A program made the translations under genes and the position numbers. Shown here one piece after another: positions 37,693 to 46,419 of a DNA stretch of 64,000 nt. Under the pieces are notes generated by a model. It worked only from the letters and a program-made list of their open reading frames with translations. It did no database searches and was not told the DNA's origin. Source of the stretch: Emcibacteraceae bacterium (GTDB taxonomy: Bacteria; Pseudomonadota; Alphaproteobacteria; Sphingomonadales; Emcibacteraceae); contig JAJFIR010000048.1 in assembly GCA_021774795.1 (NCBI GenBank), forward strand, positions 1 through 64,000. The letters are read 5' to 3'. How positions within the stretch are numbered: the stretch's first letter is position 1; each line of letters opens with the position of its first letter.

Positions 37693-38743
37693 GCACTTGG
37701 ATCTTTTCTTCTGTCTCTTCGATTGTGAAATTTTTTGACATTCTATCTGCAAGTTTTAATGAATTTATCATACTCGTAGGATTAGCTAGTCCCTTGCCGG
37801 CAATGTTAAGGGCGGTGCCGTGATCAGGCGATGTTCTGACAATAGGAAGTCCAAGTGTGACATTTACCCCGGCGTCAAAATCTATGGTTTTGATGGGTAT
37901 TAATGCTTGATCGTGATACATACAAAGAGCAACATCATATTTATCCCGTGCCGCCTTATGAAACATTGTGTCGGCAGGCAGGGGGCCGCTTACACGAATT
38001 GCCGTTTGTTTTAAGGTTGCGATAGCCGGCGCAATTATTTCACTATCTTCGCGACCCATAGAATTATTTTCACCAGCATGTGGGTTCAGACCACTTACGG
38101 CAATAGATGGAAACTGCAATCCAAAATATTTTTTCATGGAATTATGGATGATTTGTGCCGTTTCAATAATCAGCTCTTTACTGAGTAAGGCAGGGACTTC
38201 ATTTAAAGGTATGTGAATTGTCAGCGGCACGACACATAATTCCTCTGAGGCCAGCATCATAACCGGATGATAGGGCTTATTCGTATGTTTGGTTGCGAGC
38301 TTGGCAAGATATTCGGTATGGCCTGGTGACGTAAAACCTGCTTTATATAGTGCGGCTTTGTGAATTGGCGCCGTGGCCATCGCACGTGCTTTACCTTCCA
38401 GTATTAACTCGACCGCCTTATCGATAGCGCCGATTACCATTGGTGCTGTCGATGGGAGCGGATTACCATATTCGAATTCACTTGATATATTTAAATCAAG
38501 AACAGGTAGGGCACTATGGAAAATATTTTCAGCCTGGTCAGGAACATTTATGGCCCGTAAGGGAATGTTAAGGTTAAGTTGCGCCGCAGTTTTCTTCATA
38601 ATTTCAGCACTGCCAATTACAAAAAATTCCGGGAGTGCGTACTCTGCGCGTTTATACCAACACTTTAAAATAACCTCCGGGCCAACACCCGATGGCTCAC
38701 CTATGGTTACTGCAATGGGAAGGTTATTTTCGATATCATCCAT
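37685..38743 (-). CDS. pdxA: 4-hydroxythreonine-4-phosphate dehydrogenase
   Basis: Oxidises 4-phosphohydroxy-L-threonine in the DXP-dependent PLP pathway. The opening AVTIGEPSGVGPEV, the metal-ligand His in PGHTEYLA, LNPHAGENNSMG, and MYHDQALIPIK are diagnostic. 352 residues. It lies between surA and rsmA, the classical order. Confidence 0.95.
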   Translation of the reverse strand: MDDIENNLPIAVTIGEPSGVGPEVILKCWYKRAEYALPEFFVIGSAEIMKKTAAQLNLNIPLRAINVPDQAENIFHSALPVLDLNISSEFEYGNPLPSTAPMVIGAIDKAVELILEGKARAMATAPIHKAALYKAGFTSPGHTEYLAKLATKHTNKPYHPVMMLASEELCVVPLTIHIPLNEVPALLSKELIIETAQIIHNSMKKYFGLQFPSIAVSGLNPHAGENNSMGREDSEIIAPAIATLKQTAIRVSGPLPADTMFHKAARDKYDVALCMYHDQALIPIKTIDFDAGVNVTLGLPIVRTSPDHGTALNIAGKGLANPTSMINSLKLADRMSKNFTIEETEEKIQVHV

Positions 38744-38756
38744 TGCCGTTTTCTTG

Positions 38757-40049
38757 TTATCTATAATCTACGATTGCATCTCTGCGAAGATCCCGCAAAT
38801 GCCGTTTGGCAATTAATTGTACCCTGGATTGCGTTAAATTCTCTAATACGTCATCATAATCAGGTAGTTCAACGACTGGAACTTCCTTGCCACAAAGCAC
38901 AAAAGACCTGTAACCCGTGGGCTCTTGATAAAGATTAGTACCGGCACCTTCTTCCAACGTCAGTATTTCTTCACGAATTTCAGCCGGTAATTCACCAATT
39001 CTGAATGTCCCCAAAACGCCGGACTCTTTGGCACCTAATTCAGCGGCATCCTGATCATTCATTTCACAACTTTGGGAATCACTTACACCCGCTACTACCT
39101 TTTTGTTCAGGGCCTCAAATTTTCCATCGGCGCCATCTTCAGGGGCAAAAAGTAAATGCTTAAGTTGAACCGCTATATCATTGTCATTGAGCGTTAAAAT
39201 TTGCCTTCTATCTGTTACTTGAATAACATAGATGCCATCTTCCGTTTCGATCGGCTCAGAAGTTTCTCCCACACTCATGGTTAGTAATTTTTCATTCACT
39301 TCCGTAGGAAGAGTATCCTGCATAACCCATCCTAAGTCACCACCAACGGCTGCAGTCGATGCCTGTGAAAATTGCTGGGCCATAGCAGCGAACGGCGAAC
39401 CTTCATTAAGTTGTTGTTGTATTGCAACTGCATTTGCCCTTGCTTGATCACGAAACGCGTTGTCGCTGACAAGAATATATATTTCGCTCACCCTATACTG
39501 ATCTTTACCTTTATTGCGTTCTAAATTGTCAATAAAATTATACACCTCATCGTCTGTAATATTAACCTGCTGCTCTAGCAATCCACCGACTACGCTTTGC
39601 CACGCCATTGTCCCTCTAATTTGATCAAGTAATGTATTTTTCTTAACACCTGCTGAGTTTAACTGTTTTTCAAGTTCATCGGGATCAAGTTGAAAACGTC
39701 CCGCATAGTTTTCGTATGATGCGATGACGTCTTTTTCGGGCATAACGGCATCATATTTGGCGGCTTCCTGAAGTTTTAGCCGGTCATCGATTAAAGCCTG
39801 CATAGCTTGTTGCTTGATATAATCCAGCTCTTCCCTTGAGATTGTTCGACGCCCGCCCGCCAGGGCCAGAAGTTTAGTTCGCTGGTCAAGGTCATAAACT
39901 GATATAAGCTTATCATTTACAATAGCAATAATTTCCTGCACATCCTGCAAGGTTGTGTTATTTTGTGCTCTAACCGCGCCCGTCGAAAGCAGCGATAATC
40001 CAATCGCGTAGGGAAGTATTTTAAAACAAAAAGTTCCGTAAAATTTCAT
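38757..40049 (-). CDS. surA: Periplasmic chaperone/peptidyl-prolyl isomerase SurA-like
   Basis: Escorts outer-membrane proteins to BAM. A Sec signal peptide ends near AVRAQ. The SurA N-domain follows (IIAIVNDKLISVYDLDQR), then a recognisable parvulin domain (VSEIYILVSDNAF to GEMSEPIE-type region, here VGETSEPIETEDGIYVIQV), and a second, more diverged one (QLKHLLFAPED). 430 residues. It lies in the lptD-surA-pdxA-rsmA operon. A 22-base tandem repeat precedes its start. Confidence 0.9.
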   Translation of the reverse strand: MKFYGTFCFKILPYAIGLSLLSTGAVRAQNNTTLQDVQEIIAIVNDKLISVYDLDQRTKLLALAGGRRTISREELDYIKQQAMQALIDDRLKLQEAAKYDAVMPEKDVIASYENYAGRFQLDPDELEKQLNSAGVKKNTLLDQIRGTMAWQSVVGGLLEQQVNITDDEVYNFIDNLERNKGKDQYRVSEIYILVSDNAFRDQARANAVAIQQQLNEGSPFAAMAQQFSQASTAAVGGDLGWVMQDTLPTEVNEKLLTMSVGETSEPIETEDGIYVIQVTDRRQILTLNDNDIAVQLKHLLFAPEDGADGKFEALNKKVVAGVSDSQSCEMNDQDAAELGAKESGVLGTFRIGELPAEIREEILTLEEGAGTNLYQEPTGYRSFVLCGKEVPVVELPDYDDVLENLTQSRVQLIAKRHLRDLRRDAIVDYR

Positions 40050-40104
40050 ATTCTTAACTCATCCATATTGCTCTATTGGCACTTTTATCAACTTTTAATG
40101 CATT

Positions 40105-40148
40105 ATTATATATCAGATCAAATTTCATTATATATCAGATCAAATTTC
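40105..40148. repeat. Perfect 22-bp tandem repeat (two copies) between lptD and surA
   Basis: ATTATATATCAGATCAAATTTC occurs twice in immediate succession. Read on the minus strand each copy ends in TATAAT, so the duplication doubles a -10-like hexamer upstream of surA. The copy nearest lptD can also form an ATCAGA/TCTGAT stem with the following bases. Confidence 0.85.
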
Positions 40149-40190
40149 TGATCCATAATTATGTTTATTTTATGCTGATTTAATTTTTAA

Positions 40191-42380
40191 TTATCCCAGG
40201 TTTCTCAAGATTAAACGAAAATGAATTGTGCTGGAGGGTGCAATATCCCGGTCGCTCGTAAACCGTCTTTCATAACTTAATCCAAATTCCAGGCAATCAT
40301 CTTTATATACAATTCCTGCATTATATGAGACAGTCTTGTTATTCAGTATATCTTTTACCCAGTTGCCTTGCATAGACCATTTATCATCAATAAATACATT
40401 AATTCCTGTGCCTATTTCACGTCTATTTTCGAGTTCGGTACCAATTAAGCTATCTTCACGTTCAAGATCAAGATCAAGATACCGTATCGACGCTTTAACC
40501 CATTTTGGTCCGCCAGATAATATCATCTCATTTCGTCGAAGCCGAAAACTATTTTTGTCGAGCCTAAATCGATGAACATAATCAACGTAGTTGCCGACTG
40601 TTAAGTCAATGCGCCCTACAAAGTCTGATGCCTTTCCTTCATAGCCGGAACCAACTGGGAAGGTCTCGGTATTGTTAAGGCGAACGCTCTGACCTATGGT
40701 GGCGATCATATTTATTTGATCAGTATAAAGATTATAACGTAAACCGTAATTTACGCGGGTTCCGCCTTCCCAACGATCATAACCGTTAAACCGATTATGA
40801 CTGAATAGGTTATTTTCATCAAATTCGAAATTACGGCTGTCTTCATTAGAAAAATTAATAACATTCTCAGGTAGGTTTGGTTTTGTTGGGGCAACGATGA
40901 TAGAAAACATTGGCTCCAGGACCTGGCTCATGTTCGATGTAGATTTTATAAATGGCATGCGCCAATCCAGGGCTACCTTAGGCAAAATTCTGGTATGCGT
41001 GCCGTCAACCCCAGCATATTGCGGTAGATCAGGAAAAGCAGAGTCGCTATTGTCGTAAACATCACTGCGAATTGTTGTCGAGAGAGTATAGAAATCACCC
41101 ATAGATGATTGAAATGGTAGTTCCCAACCTGCTTTAGCACTCATTCGCCGGCTTCTCATGCCTTCTCTGCGGTAAATTTGAACGCCGCTAGCGTCAAACG
41201 TAAATTTACTATTTAGAAATCCTGTATTCTCTCTCATATTTAAATCGAAAGAAGGCAGTGCCTGGCCTGTTAGGTTGATATTATCTTCTTCATCAAGTCC
41301 TTGAAAAAGATATGTCCCAAATGTCGCATAATTTTGCCCCCAAAAGCGCTCAATCTTTGCGTGGCTCTCCAAGACATCAGATCTGTCGTCATAGTACCGT
41401 CTTAGATAGGTATCATCACTGACCCAATTTACAGCATAATCCCATTGCCAGTCGCCGCCCAGACCGTCCAGACTTTTTAGATCAAACGCGCCGTTCGAAA
41501 AAAGATGTCCTCTTAATTCATGATCGCCGGTTTTGTTAAAGTTATTATCACGCTCATTAACGTTCGCTATAGACCCACTGGTAGTAAACACTCCATTTCC
41601 GGTGTGTTGGCGGTATGTTCCGCCGAAAACAACACCTTCACGGCTGGTGATTATCGGTTCGAATGTAAAATCCTGGTGCTGGCTAATATCAAAATAATAT
41701 GGAATTTGAATAAACTCACCAAGTTCCGTTGAGCGTCCAATTTTTGAAGGAGGTAATATTCCAGTTCGTGATCTGACTGTTGGGTCGGGGTGAGAGAAGA
41801 AAGGCGAATAAAAAATAGGAATTCCGGCTATCTCTAACCTTACATTTCTATATTTGATGGTTTTATCATCACTATCATGTGTGACCTCATCAGCCCGTAT
41901 TTGCCAAACTGGTTTTTCTCCACCTTCCTCAAGGCAGATTTTACACGGCGTATATATAGCGTTCTTTAAAATTGTCTTTTGGCCGCTTCGCTCACCGCTA
42001 TTTGCAATAAGTTTTGAACCATCGGTAAAAATAACACGAGTTTGATTGATGAAACCCTGCTTTAGGTCACCATTCAAGGTGGCGTCTTCCATATATATTA
42101 TGTTACCCGATGGTTCGCGAATGGTAATACCGCCACTGGCCGTGACTTGGCCGGTCTTTCCATCATATATGACGGTTTGTGCATTTAACTGATTACCATT
42201 TTGCTGGAGAATAACGTTGCCGCTGGCGGTGACAATATTGGTTTTTTGATCATAAATAACTTTGTCAGCAGAAAAGTTTATTTGTTTTTCAGACACCGGC
42301 ACTTCTTGCGCCTTGCCTACGGTAGACAGCACAAAAGAGTATAAAAATATAAACCCGATAATATGTAGCAATTTATTCAT
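40191..42380 (-). CDS. lptD: LPS-assembly protein LptD
   Basis: The outer-membrane translocon for lipopolysaccharide. A signal peptide (to about residue 24, GKAQ) precedes the periplasmic OstA/LptA-like jelly-roll (NFSADKVIYDQKTNIVTASGNV) and then a long beta-barrel domain. Two cysteines near YTPCKICL and one in DDCLEFGLSYERR near the C-terminus are candidates for the inter-domain disulfide known in E. coli. 729 residues. lptF and lptG, often upstream of lptD in Alphaproteobacteria, are absent; pepA diverges directly. Confidence 0.94.
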   Translation of the reverse strand: MNKLLHIIGFIFLYSFVLSTVGKAQEVPVSEKQINFSADKVIYDQKTNIVTASGNVILQQNGNQLNAQTVIYDGKTGQVTASGGITIREPSGNIIYMEDATLNGDLKQGFINQTRVIFTDGSKLIANSGERSGQKTILKNAIYTPCKICLEEGGEKPVWQIRADEVTHDSDDKTIKYRNVRLEIAGIPIFYSPFFSHPDPTVRSRTGILPPSKIGRSTELGEFIQIPYYFDISQHQDFTFEPIITSREGVVFGGTYRQHTGNGVFTTSGSIANVNERDNNFNKTGDHELRGHLFSNGAFDLKSLDGLGGDWQWDYAVNWVSDDTYLRRYYDDRSDVLESHAKIERFWGQNYATFGTYLFQGLDEEDNINLTGQALPSFDLNMRENTGFLNSKFTFDASGVQIYRREGMRSRRMSAKAGWELPFQSSMGDFYTLSTTIRSDVYDNSDSAFPDLPQYAGVDGTHTRILPKVALDWRMPFIKSTSNMSQVLEPMFSIIVAPTKPNLPENVINFSNEDSRNFEFDENNLFSHNRFNGYDRWEGGTRVNYGLRYNLYTDQINMIATIGQSVRLNNTETFPVGSGYEGKASDFVGRIDLTVGNYVDYVHRFRLDKNSFRLRRNEMILSGGPKWVKASIRYLDLDLEREDSLIGTELENRREIGTGINVFIDDKWSMQGNWVKDILNNKTVSYNAGIVYKDDCLEFGLSYERRFTSDRDIAPSSTIHFRLILRNLG

Positions 42381-42536
42381 GAGGCCGTTTTACATAATTT
42401 TTAACTAACTTACAGCTAATAAATATAAAATCCAATTATAAGCTGTCTATTTTCCTTGATAACATTTAAAGCTATCTTTATCTGTTAAATTAATGACACG
42501 CTATATTGGCGAAGCTAGACGAAATTGAGGCACCAA

Positions 42537-44009
42537 ATGAAAATAAATATAACTGAAAAAAACTTAGTCCAACCAGGGGCACTTGTTGTGTTCGGATTTG
42601 TTGAAAATGAAGAAGCAAAGTTATCAGAAACGGCCGCTAAAATTGATAAAAAAACTGGTGGTGCCTTGAGTAAAGCCACGTCCCTGGGAGAGTATAAAGG
42701 CAAGTTTGGTCAAATGATTGAAATTCTTGCTCCAAATGGAATTAAAGCAAGCCGGGTTCTTATTGTCGGTTTAGGGAAGGGTTATGAAATTTCAGAAAAG
42801 CAGGCCGAACAAATTGGTGGTAAAATTATCAACAAACTGATTTACAGTGGTGAAGAGAGTGTCTCGATTGCCGCAGGTGAGCATGCGGCTCATGTTGGTT
42901 TTGGTGTGTTGTTACGCCAATATAAATTTGATAAATATTACACGACGGAAAAAAATATAAAACGGCCGACCGTGCAAACTGTTAATGTGATGACATCCGA
43001 TATAGATAAGTCAAAAAAAGAATTTAGTATTCTTGAAAAAATTGCTGATGGTGTAATTATGGCTCGTGATCTTGTATCTGAACCAGGAAACATACTCTAT
43101 CCAGAAAGTTATGCTCAACAAATTACCGAACTTGAAAAATTAGGTATTGAAGTTGAAGTGCTTAATGAAGATGCCATGGAAGAACTTGGCATGGAATCGA
43201 TCCTCGGTGTAGGACAAGGCAGCTCAAGCGAAACATTAATGGTGATCATGAAATGGCCAGGTTCAAAAAACAAAAATGAAGCACCGGTAGCTTTGGTTGG
43301 TAAAGGCGTAACTTTTGACACAGGGGGTATTTCTCTTAAGCCCGGAGCGGGCATGGAAGATATGAAATTTGATATGGGGGGTAGTGCTGCCGTTGTGGGC
43401 GCTATGAAAGCAATCGCCGGTCGTAAAGCTAAAGCAAACGTTATTGGTGTTGTGGGTCTTGTAGAAAATATGCCGTCAGGAACCGCTCAACGCCCAGGCG
43501 ACGTCGTGAGTTCAATGTCAGGCCAGACGATCGAAGTCATTAATACTGACGCAGAAGGCCGATTGGTGTTGGCTGATTGTCTCTGGTATACACAGGATAA
43601 ATATAAACCAAAGTTTATGATTGATCTTGCGACTTTGACTGGTGCGATGCTGGTGGCTTTAGGGCAAGATTACGCTGGAATATTTTCAAATGATGATGAT
43701 TTGTGCAATCAACTCATTAAAGCTGGCGATGCAGTGGATGAACCCGTCTGGCGGATGCCAATTGGCGACGGATACGATAAACTCATCAATTCTGATATTG
43801 CGGATATGAAAAATGTTGGTGGCCGCTATGCCGGAAGTATTACGGCGGCACAATTTTTACAGCGTTTTGTTAACGATACACCGTGGGTACATATTGATAT
43901 AGCGGGTACTGCGTGGAAGCAAAAAGCTTCTGATGTAGCAGAAAAAGGGGCGACCGGTTACGGGGTGAGGTTACTCGACAGGCTTATCAAAGATAACTAT
44001 GAGGACTAA
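42537..44009 (+). CDS. pepA: Leucyl aminopeptidase
   Basis: M17-family two-metal cytosolic aminopeptidase. The metal-binding and catalytic motifs VTFDTGGISLKPGAGMEDMK and NTDAEGRLVLAD are intact. I chose ATG 42537 with TGAGG seven bases before it, giving 490 residues. It diverges from lptD and precedes holC by 3 bases, matching the conserved pepA-holC pair. Confidence 0.96.
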   Translation: MKINITEKNLVQPGALVVFGFVENEEAKLSETAAKIDKKTGGALSKATSLGEYKGKFGQMIEILAPNGIKASRVLIVGLGKGYEISEKQAEQIGGKIINKLIYSGEESVSIAAGEHAAHVGFGVLLRQYKFDKYYTTEKNIKRPTVQTVNVMTSDIDKSKKEFSILEKIADGVIMARDLVSEPGNILYPESYAQQITELEKLGIEVEVLNEDAMEELGMESILGVGQGSSSETLMVIMKWPGSKNKNEAPVALVGKGVTFDTGGISLKPGAGMEDMKFDMGGSAAVVGAMKAIAGRKAKANVIGVVGLVENMPSGTAQRPGDVVSSMSGQTIEVINTDAEGRLVLADCLWYTQDKYKPKFMIDLATLTGAMLVALGQDYAGIFSNDDDLCNQLIKAGDAVDEPVWRMPIGDGYDKLINSDIADMKNVGGRYAGSITAAQFLQRFVNDTPWVHIDIAGTAWKQKASDVAEKGATGYGVRLLDRLIKDNYED

Positions 44010-44012
44010 GCT

Positions 44013-44459
44013 TTGGAAATCAGTTTTTACCATCTTACATTTCAACCGTTAAATATTGCATTACCTAAACTCCTTGAAAAAGTTGTAGATGCAAATATGA
44101 AGGCGGTGGTGAAGGTTGCTACTAAAGTTCAAATGGATGATATTGATCAAGCGCTTTGGGTTTATGATAAAAAGAGCTTCCTTCCTCATGATACGGAAAA
44201 AAGCAATTATAAGGAAGAGCAACCGATTTATATTACGGCAGATGATGAAAATCCGGCGAATGCTGACGTTCTAATCTTGACAGACGGCGTAATAAGTGAA
44301 AATTTTCAAGAGTATAGCCGAGTTCTGGAAATGTTTGACGGCAGCAACCCAACCGCTGTCGAACAAGCGCGGGAGAGGTGGATTGCGTATAAGGATAGTG
44401 GTCACGACCTCACCTATTGGCAACAGTCAGAAATGGGTGGATGGAAAAAGAAATCTTAA
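44013..44459 (+). CDS. holC: DNA polymerase III chi subunit
   Basis: HolC links the clamp-loader complex to SSB. The 148-residue protein begins xEISFYHLTFQPLNIALPKLLEK and contains the PIYITADDENPANADVLILTDG core, both diagnostic. Start codon TTG at 44013, with GAGG eight bases upstream inside the end of pepA. pepA-holC is a conserved pair. Confidence 0.92.
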   Translation: MEISFYHLTFQPLNIALPKLLEKVVDANMKAVVKVATKVQMDDIDQALWVYDKKSFLPHDTEKSNYKEEQPIYITADDENPANADVLILTDGVISENFQEYSRVLEMFDGSNPTAVEQARERWIAYKDSGHDLTYWQQSEMGGWKKKS

Positions 44460-44479
44460 TAATATATGGGACTTAATAT

Positions 44480-45568
44480 TTGGATGATCACAGCAAGAAG
44501 ATAAAGATACTGGTTATCGCATCTGGCCGTGTTGATCCCGATTGGACATGGTTGTCGAAATATTTCGACAAGGAAAAGTATGAGTGGGAATTTTGTGGTT
44601 TAGATACTGAAAAAACCACGAAAATGGTTAGTCGAGTTTTCCAGACAGGTAAGGATCTCAGTCAGTATGATTTTGTAATCTCTTTGGGGATTGGATATTG
44701 CATCAGTTTTGCTGTCGCACTTAGGCTAAAAATTCTAGGGAGGAAAGCGAAGGACGTAAAACATATTTCATACAGTTTTGTGCAAACGCGACGTCTTTTT
44801 ATTACAAAATTCACTTTTCTAAATAGCATTATCAATGGTATTTTTGATCGTTCAGACGTTTTTATCGTCCATTCGCTTATAGAACGAAAAATTCTCTCAA
44901 ATGCCCATGGTCTGGACATGAGAAAATTTATTTTTTCCCACTGGGGATATGATATTTCAACGATTTCGCCGACGAGGTTTTCGAAACGGACGCGTCCGTA
45001 TGTATGTTGCATTGGTCGCGTAAACAGGGACTTTAAGACCTTTGTTAAGGCCATAGAAGGTCTTGATGTCGATGGGGTCTTGATTACGGCCTCGTACAAA
45101 CTTGCAACATTGGATGTGCAGGAAACAGCTCAGCTTAAAATATATACCGATCTAGACATGGCCAGTTGTCTGGATTGTATTCAAAATTCTGAAGTTAATA
45201 TTATCCTAGTTAATCACGGTAATTCCGGCGCAGGTCATATTACACTTGTTGTTTCCATGTTGATGGGTAAAGTGCAAATTATAACGGGTGTGGAAACCAT
45301 CAAGGAATATTTTATCGATGGAATCCATGGTTATAACGTCAGTATCGCGGATGAAGTGGGGGTCAGAAATGCCATTATCGATATATTGGATGATCCCGAA
45401 AATACGAAAATTAAGGAGAGAGCAGCTCGATCATACGCTGATCAATGGCTCACCGAAAAAAGGGCTGCGAAAAGACTGGAATATGTCATGCAATGTTTGA
45501 TGCGGGGTAATGATATAGAACCGGTCGATCAAAGATGGCAGAGTGACTATATTAAATTGACGGAGTAG
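44480..45568 (+). CDS. GT-B-fold glycosyltransferase-like protein
   Basis: A 362-residue protein whose layout fits a GT4-like retaining glycosyltransferase. An N-terminal Rossmann half (KILVIASGRVDPDWTWL) is followed by a second half starting near RTRPYVCCIGRVNRDFKTFV and ending NAIIDILDDPENTKIKERAARSYADQWL. There is no signal peptide or membrane segment. Start codon TTG at 44480. The acceptor and donor sugars are unknown. It is an accessory gene between holC and the ABC-F gene, with no other polysaccharide genes nearby. Confidence 0.65.
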   Translation: MDDHSKKIKILVIASGRVDPDWTWLSKYFDKEKYEWEFCGLDTEKTTKMVSRVFQTGKDLSQYDFVISLGIGYCISFAVALRLKILGRKAKDVKHISYSFVQTRRLFITKFTFLNSIINGIFDRSDVFIVHSLIERKILSNAHGLDMRKFIFSHWGYDISTISPTRFSKRTRPYVCCIGRVNRDFKTFVKAIEGLDVDGVLITASYKLATLDVQETAQLKIYTDLDMASCLDCIQNSEVNIILVNHGNSGAGHITLVVSMLMGKVQIITGVETIKEYFIDGIHGYNVSIADEVGVRNAIIDILDDPENTKIKERAARSYADQWLTEKRAAKRLEYVMQCLMRGNDIEPVDQRWQSDYIKLTE

Positions 45569-45654
45569 ATACTCTCCATTTCACTAAATTGTTATTTAGT
45601 TTTTCAAGATATATTTGCTAATCTATTTATAATTTAATAGCAGCGGAGAATATA

Positions 45655-46419
45655 ATGAATATGCAGGTAACTTTAAGTACGGTTTTGATGTCAATACTGG
45701 GTATATGTACGGCGTTTGCGCAAGGCAATATATCTGAAAACATAAGAATTGACAGTGATGTTCTGGGTTACGGATTGCAATATCGGGTTTATACTCCCGA
45801 AGGGATGACTTCGGCGGATGAATTACCAACAATATATGTAACCGATGGTCAGTGGTATATTAACCAAGGTGAGATGGTAAGCTTGATGGATAAATTAATT
45901 GCTGAAGGAAAAATGACGCCCATAATAGCCATATTCATTGATAATCGTAACCCGGATAATTTGAAAGAAAATAGAAGAAATCAGCAATTTTTTTGTAATT
46001 CTAAATATGTTAATTTTTATACAAATGAGTTGATAGCTGCCATAGAAAATAATTATCCGGTTAGTCATGACCGAAAGGATCGGGTCATTCAGGGTGTGTC
46101 GTTCGGCGGGTATAATGCAGCGTGTTTTGGTTTGATGGCGCATGATAAATTTGCTGGAATTTCTATGCATTCGCCCGCCAACAGCCGGTTTTTAAAGCAA
46201 CTTCAGGATCAATATCGTGGGATTGATAAACTGGATCTTAAAATGTTTTTAAGCTTCGGTAATGAAACTGACAATTTGAGGGAAGGCCGGCGTTTTAAAG
46301 AAACGCTATCCCAACTTAATTATGATGTGAATTACCATGAAGTACGTTTTGGCCATAATTGGAAAAACTGGAAACCGTTACTCGATGATGCACTGCTGAC
46401 ATTTTTTGCTACTGATTGA
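45655..46419 (+). CDS. Exported alpha/beta-hydrolase esterase (esterase D/Fes-like)
   Basis: A 254-residue protein with a Sec signal peptide (to about AFAQ, residue 22). The nucleophile elbow is GVSFGGYNA, and the early DGQWYIN segment is typical of the putative esterase (PF00756) family that includes esterase D and enterochelin esterase. GGAG precedes the start; a second ATG two codons in is possible. A catalytic His is likely in RFGHNWKNW near the end. Its tail overlaps the convergent ABC-F gene by 11 bases. Substrate unknown. Confidence 0.82.
   Translation: MNMQVTLSTVLMSILGICTAFAQGNISENIRIDSDVLGYGLQYRVYTPEGMTSADELPTIYVTDGQWYINQGEMVSLMDKLIAEGKMTPIIAIFIDNRNPDNLKENRRNQQFFCNSKYVNFYTNELIAAIENNYPVSHDRKDRVIQGVSFGGYNAACFGLMAHDKFAGISMHSPANSRFLKQLQDQYRGIDKLDLKMFLSFGNETDNLREGRRFKETLSQLNYDVNYHEVRFGHNWKNWKPLLDDALLTFFATD

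Noticed and set aside
40105-40148. Tandem repeat as a CRISPR array
   Set aside because: Only two copies, directly adjacent with no spacer and no cas genes nearby.
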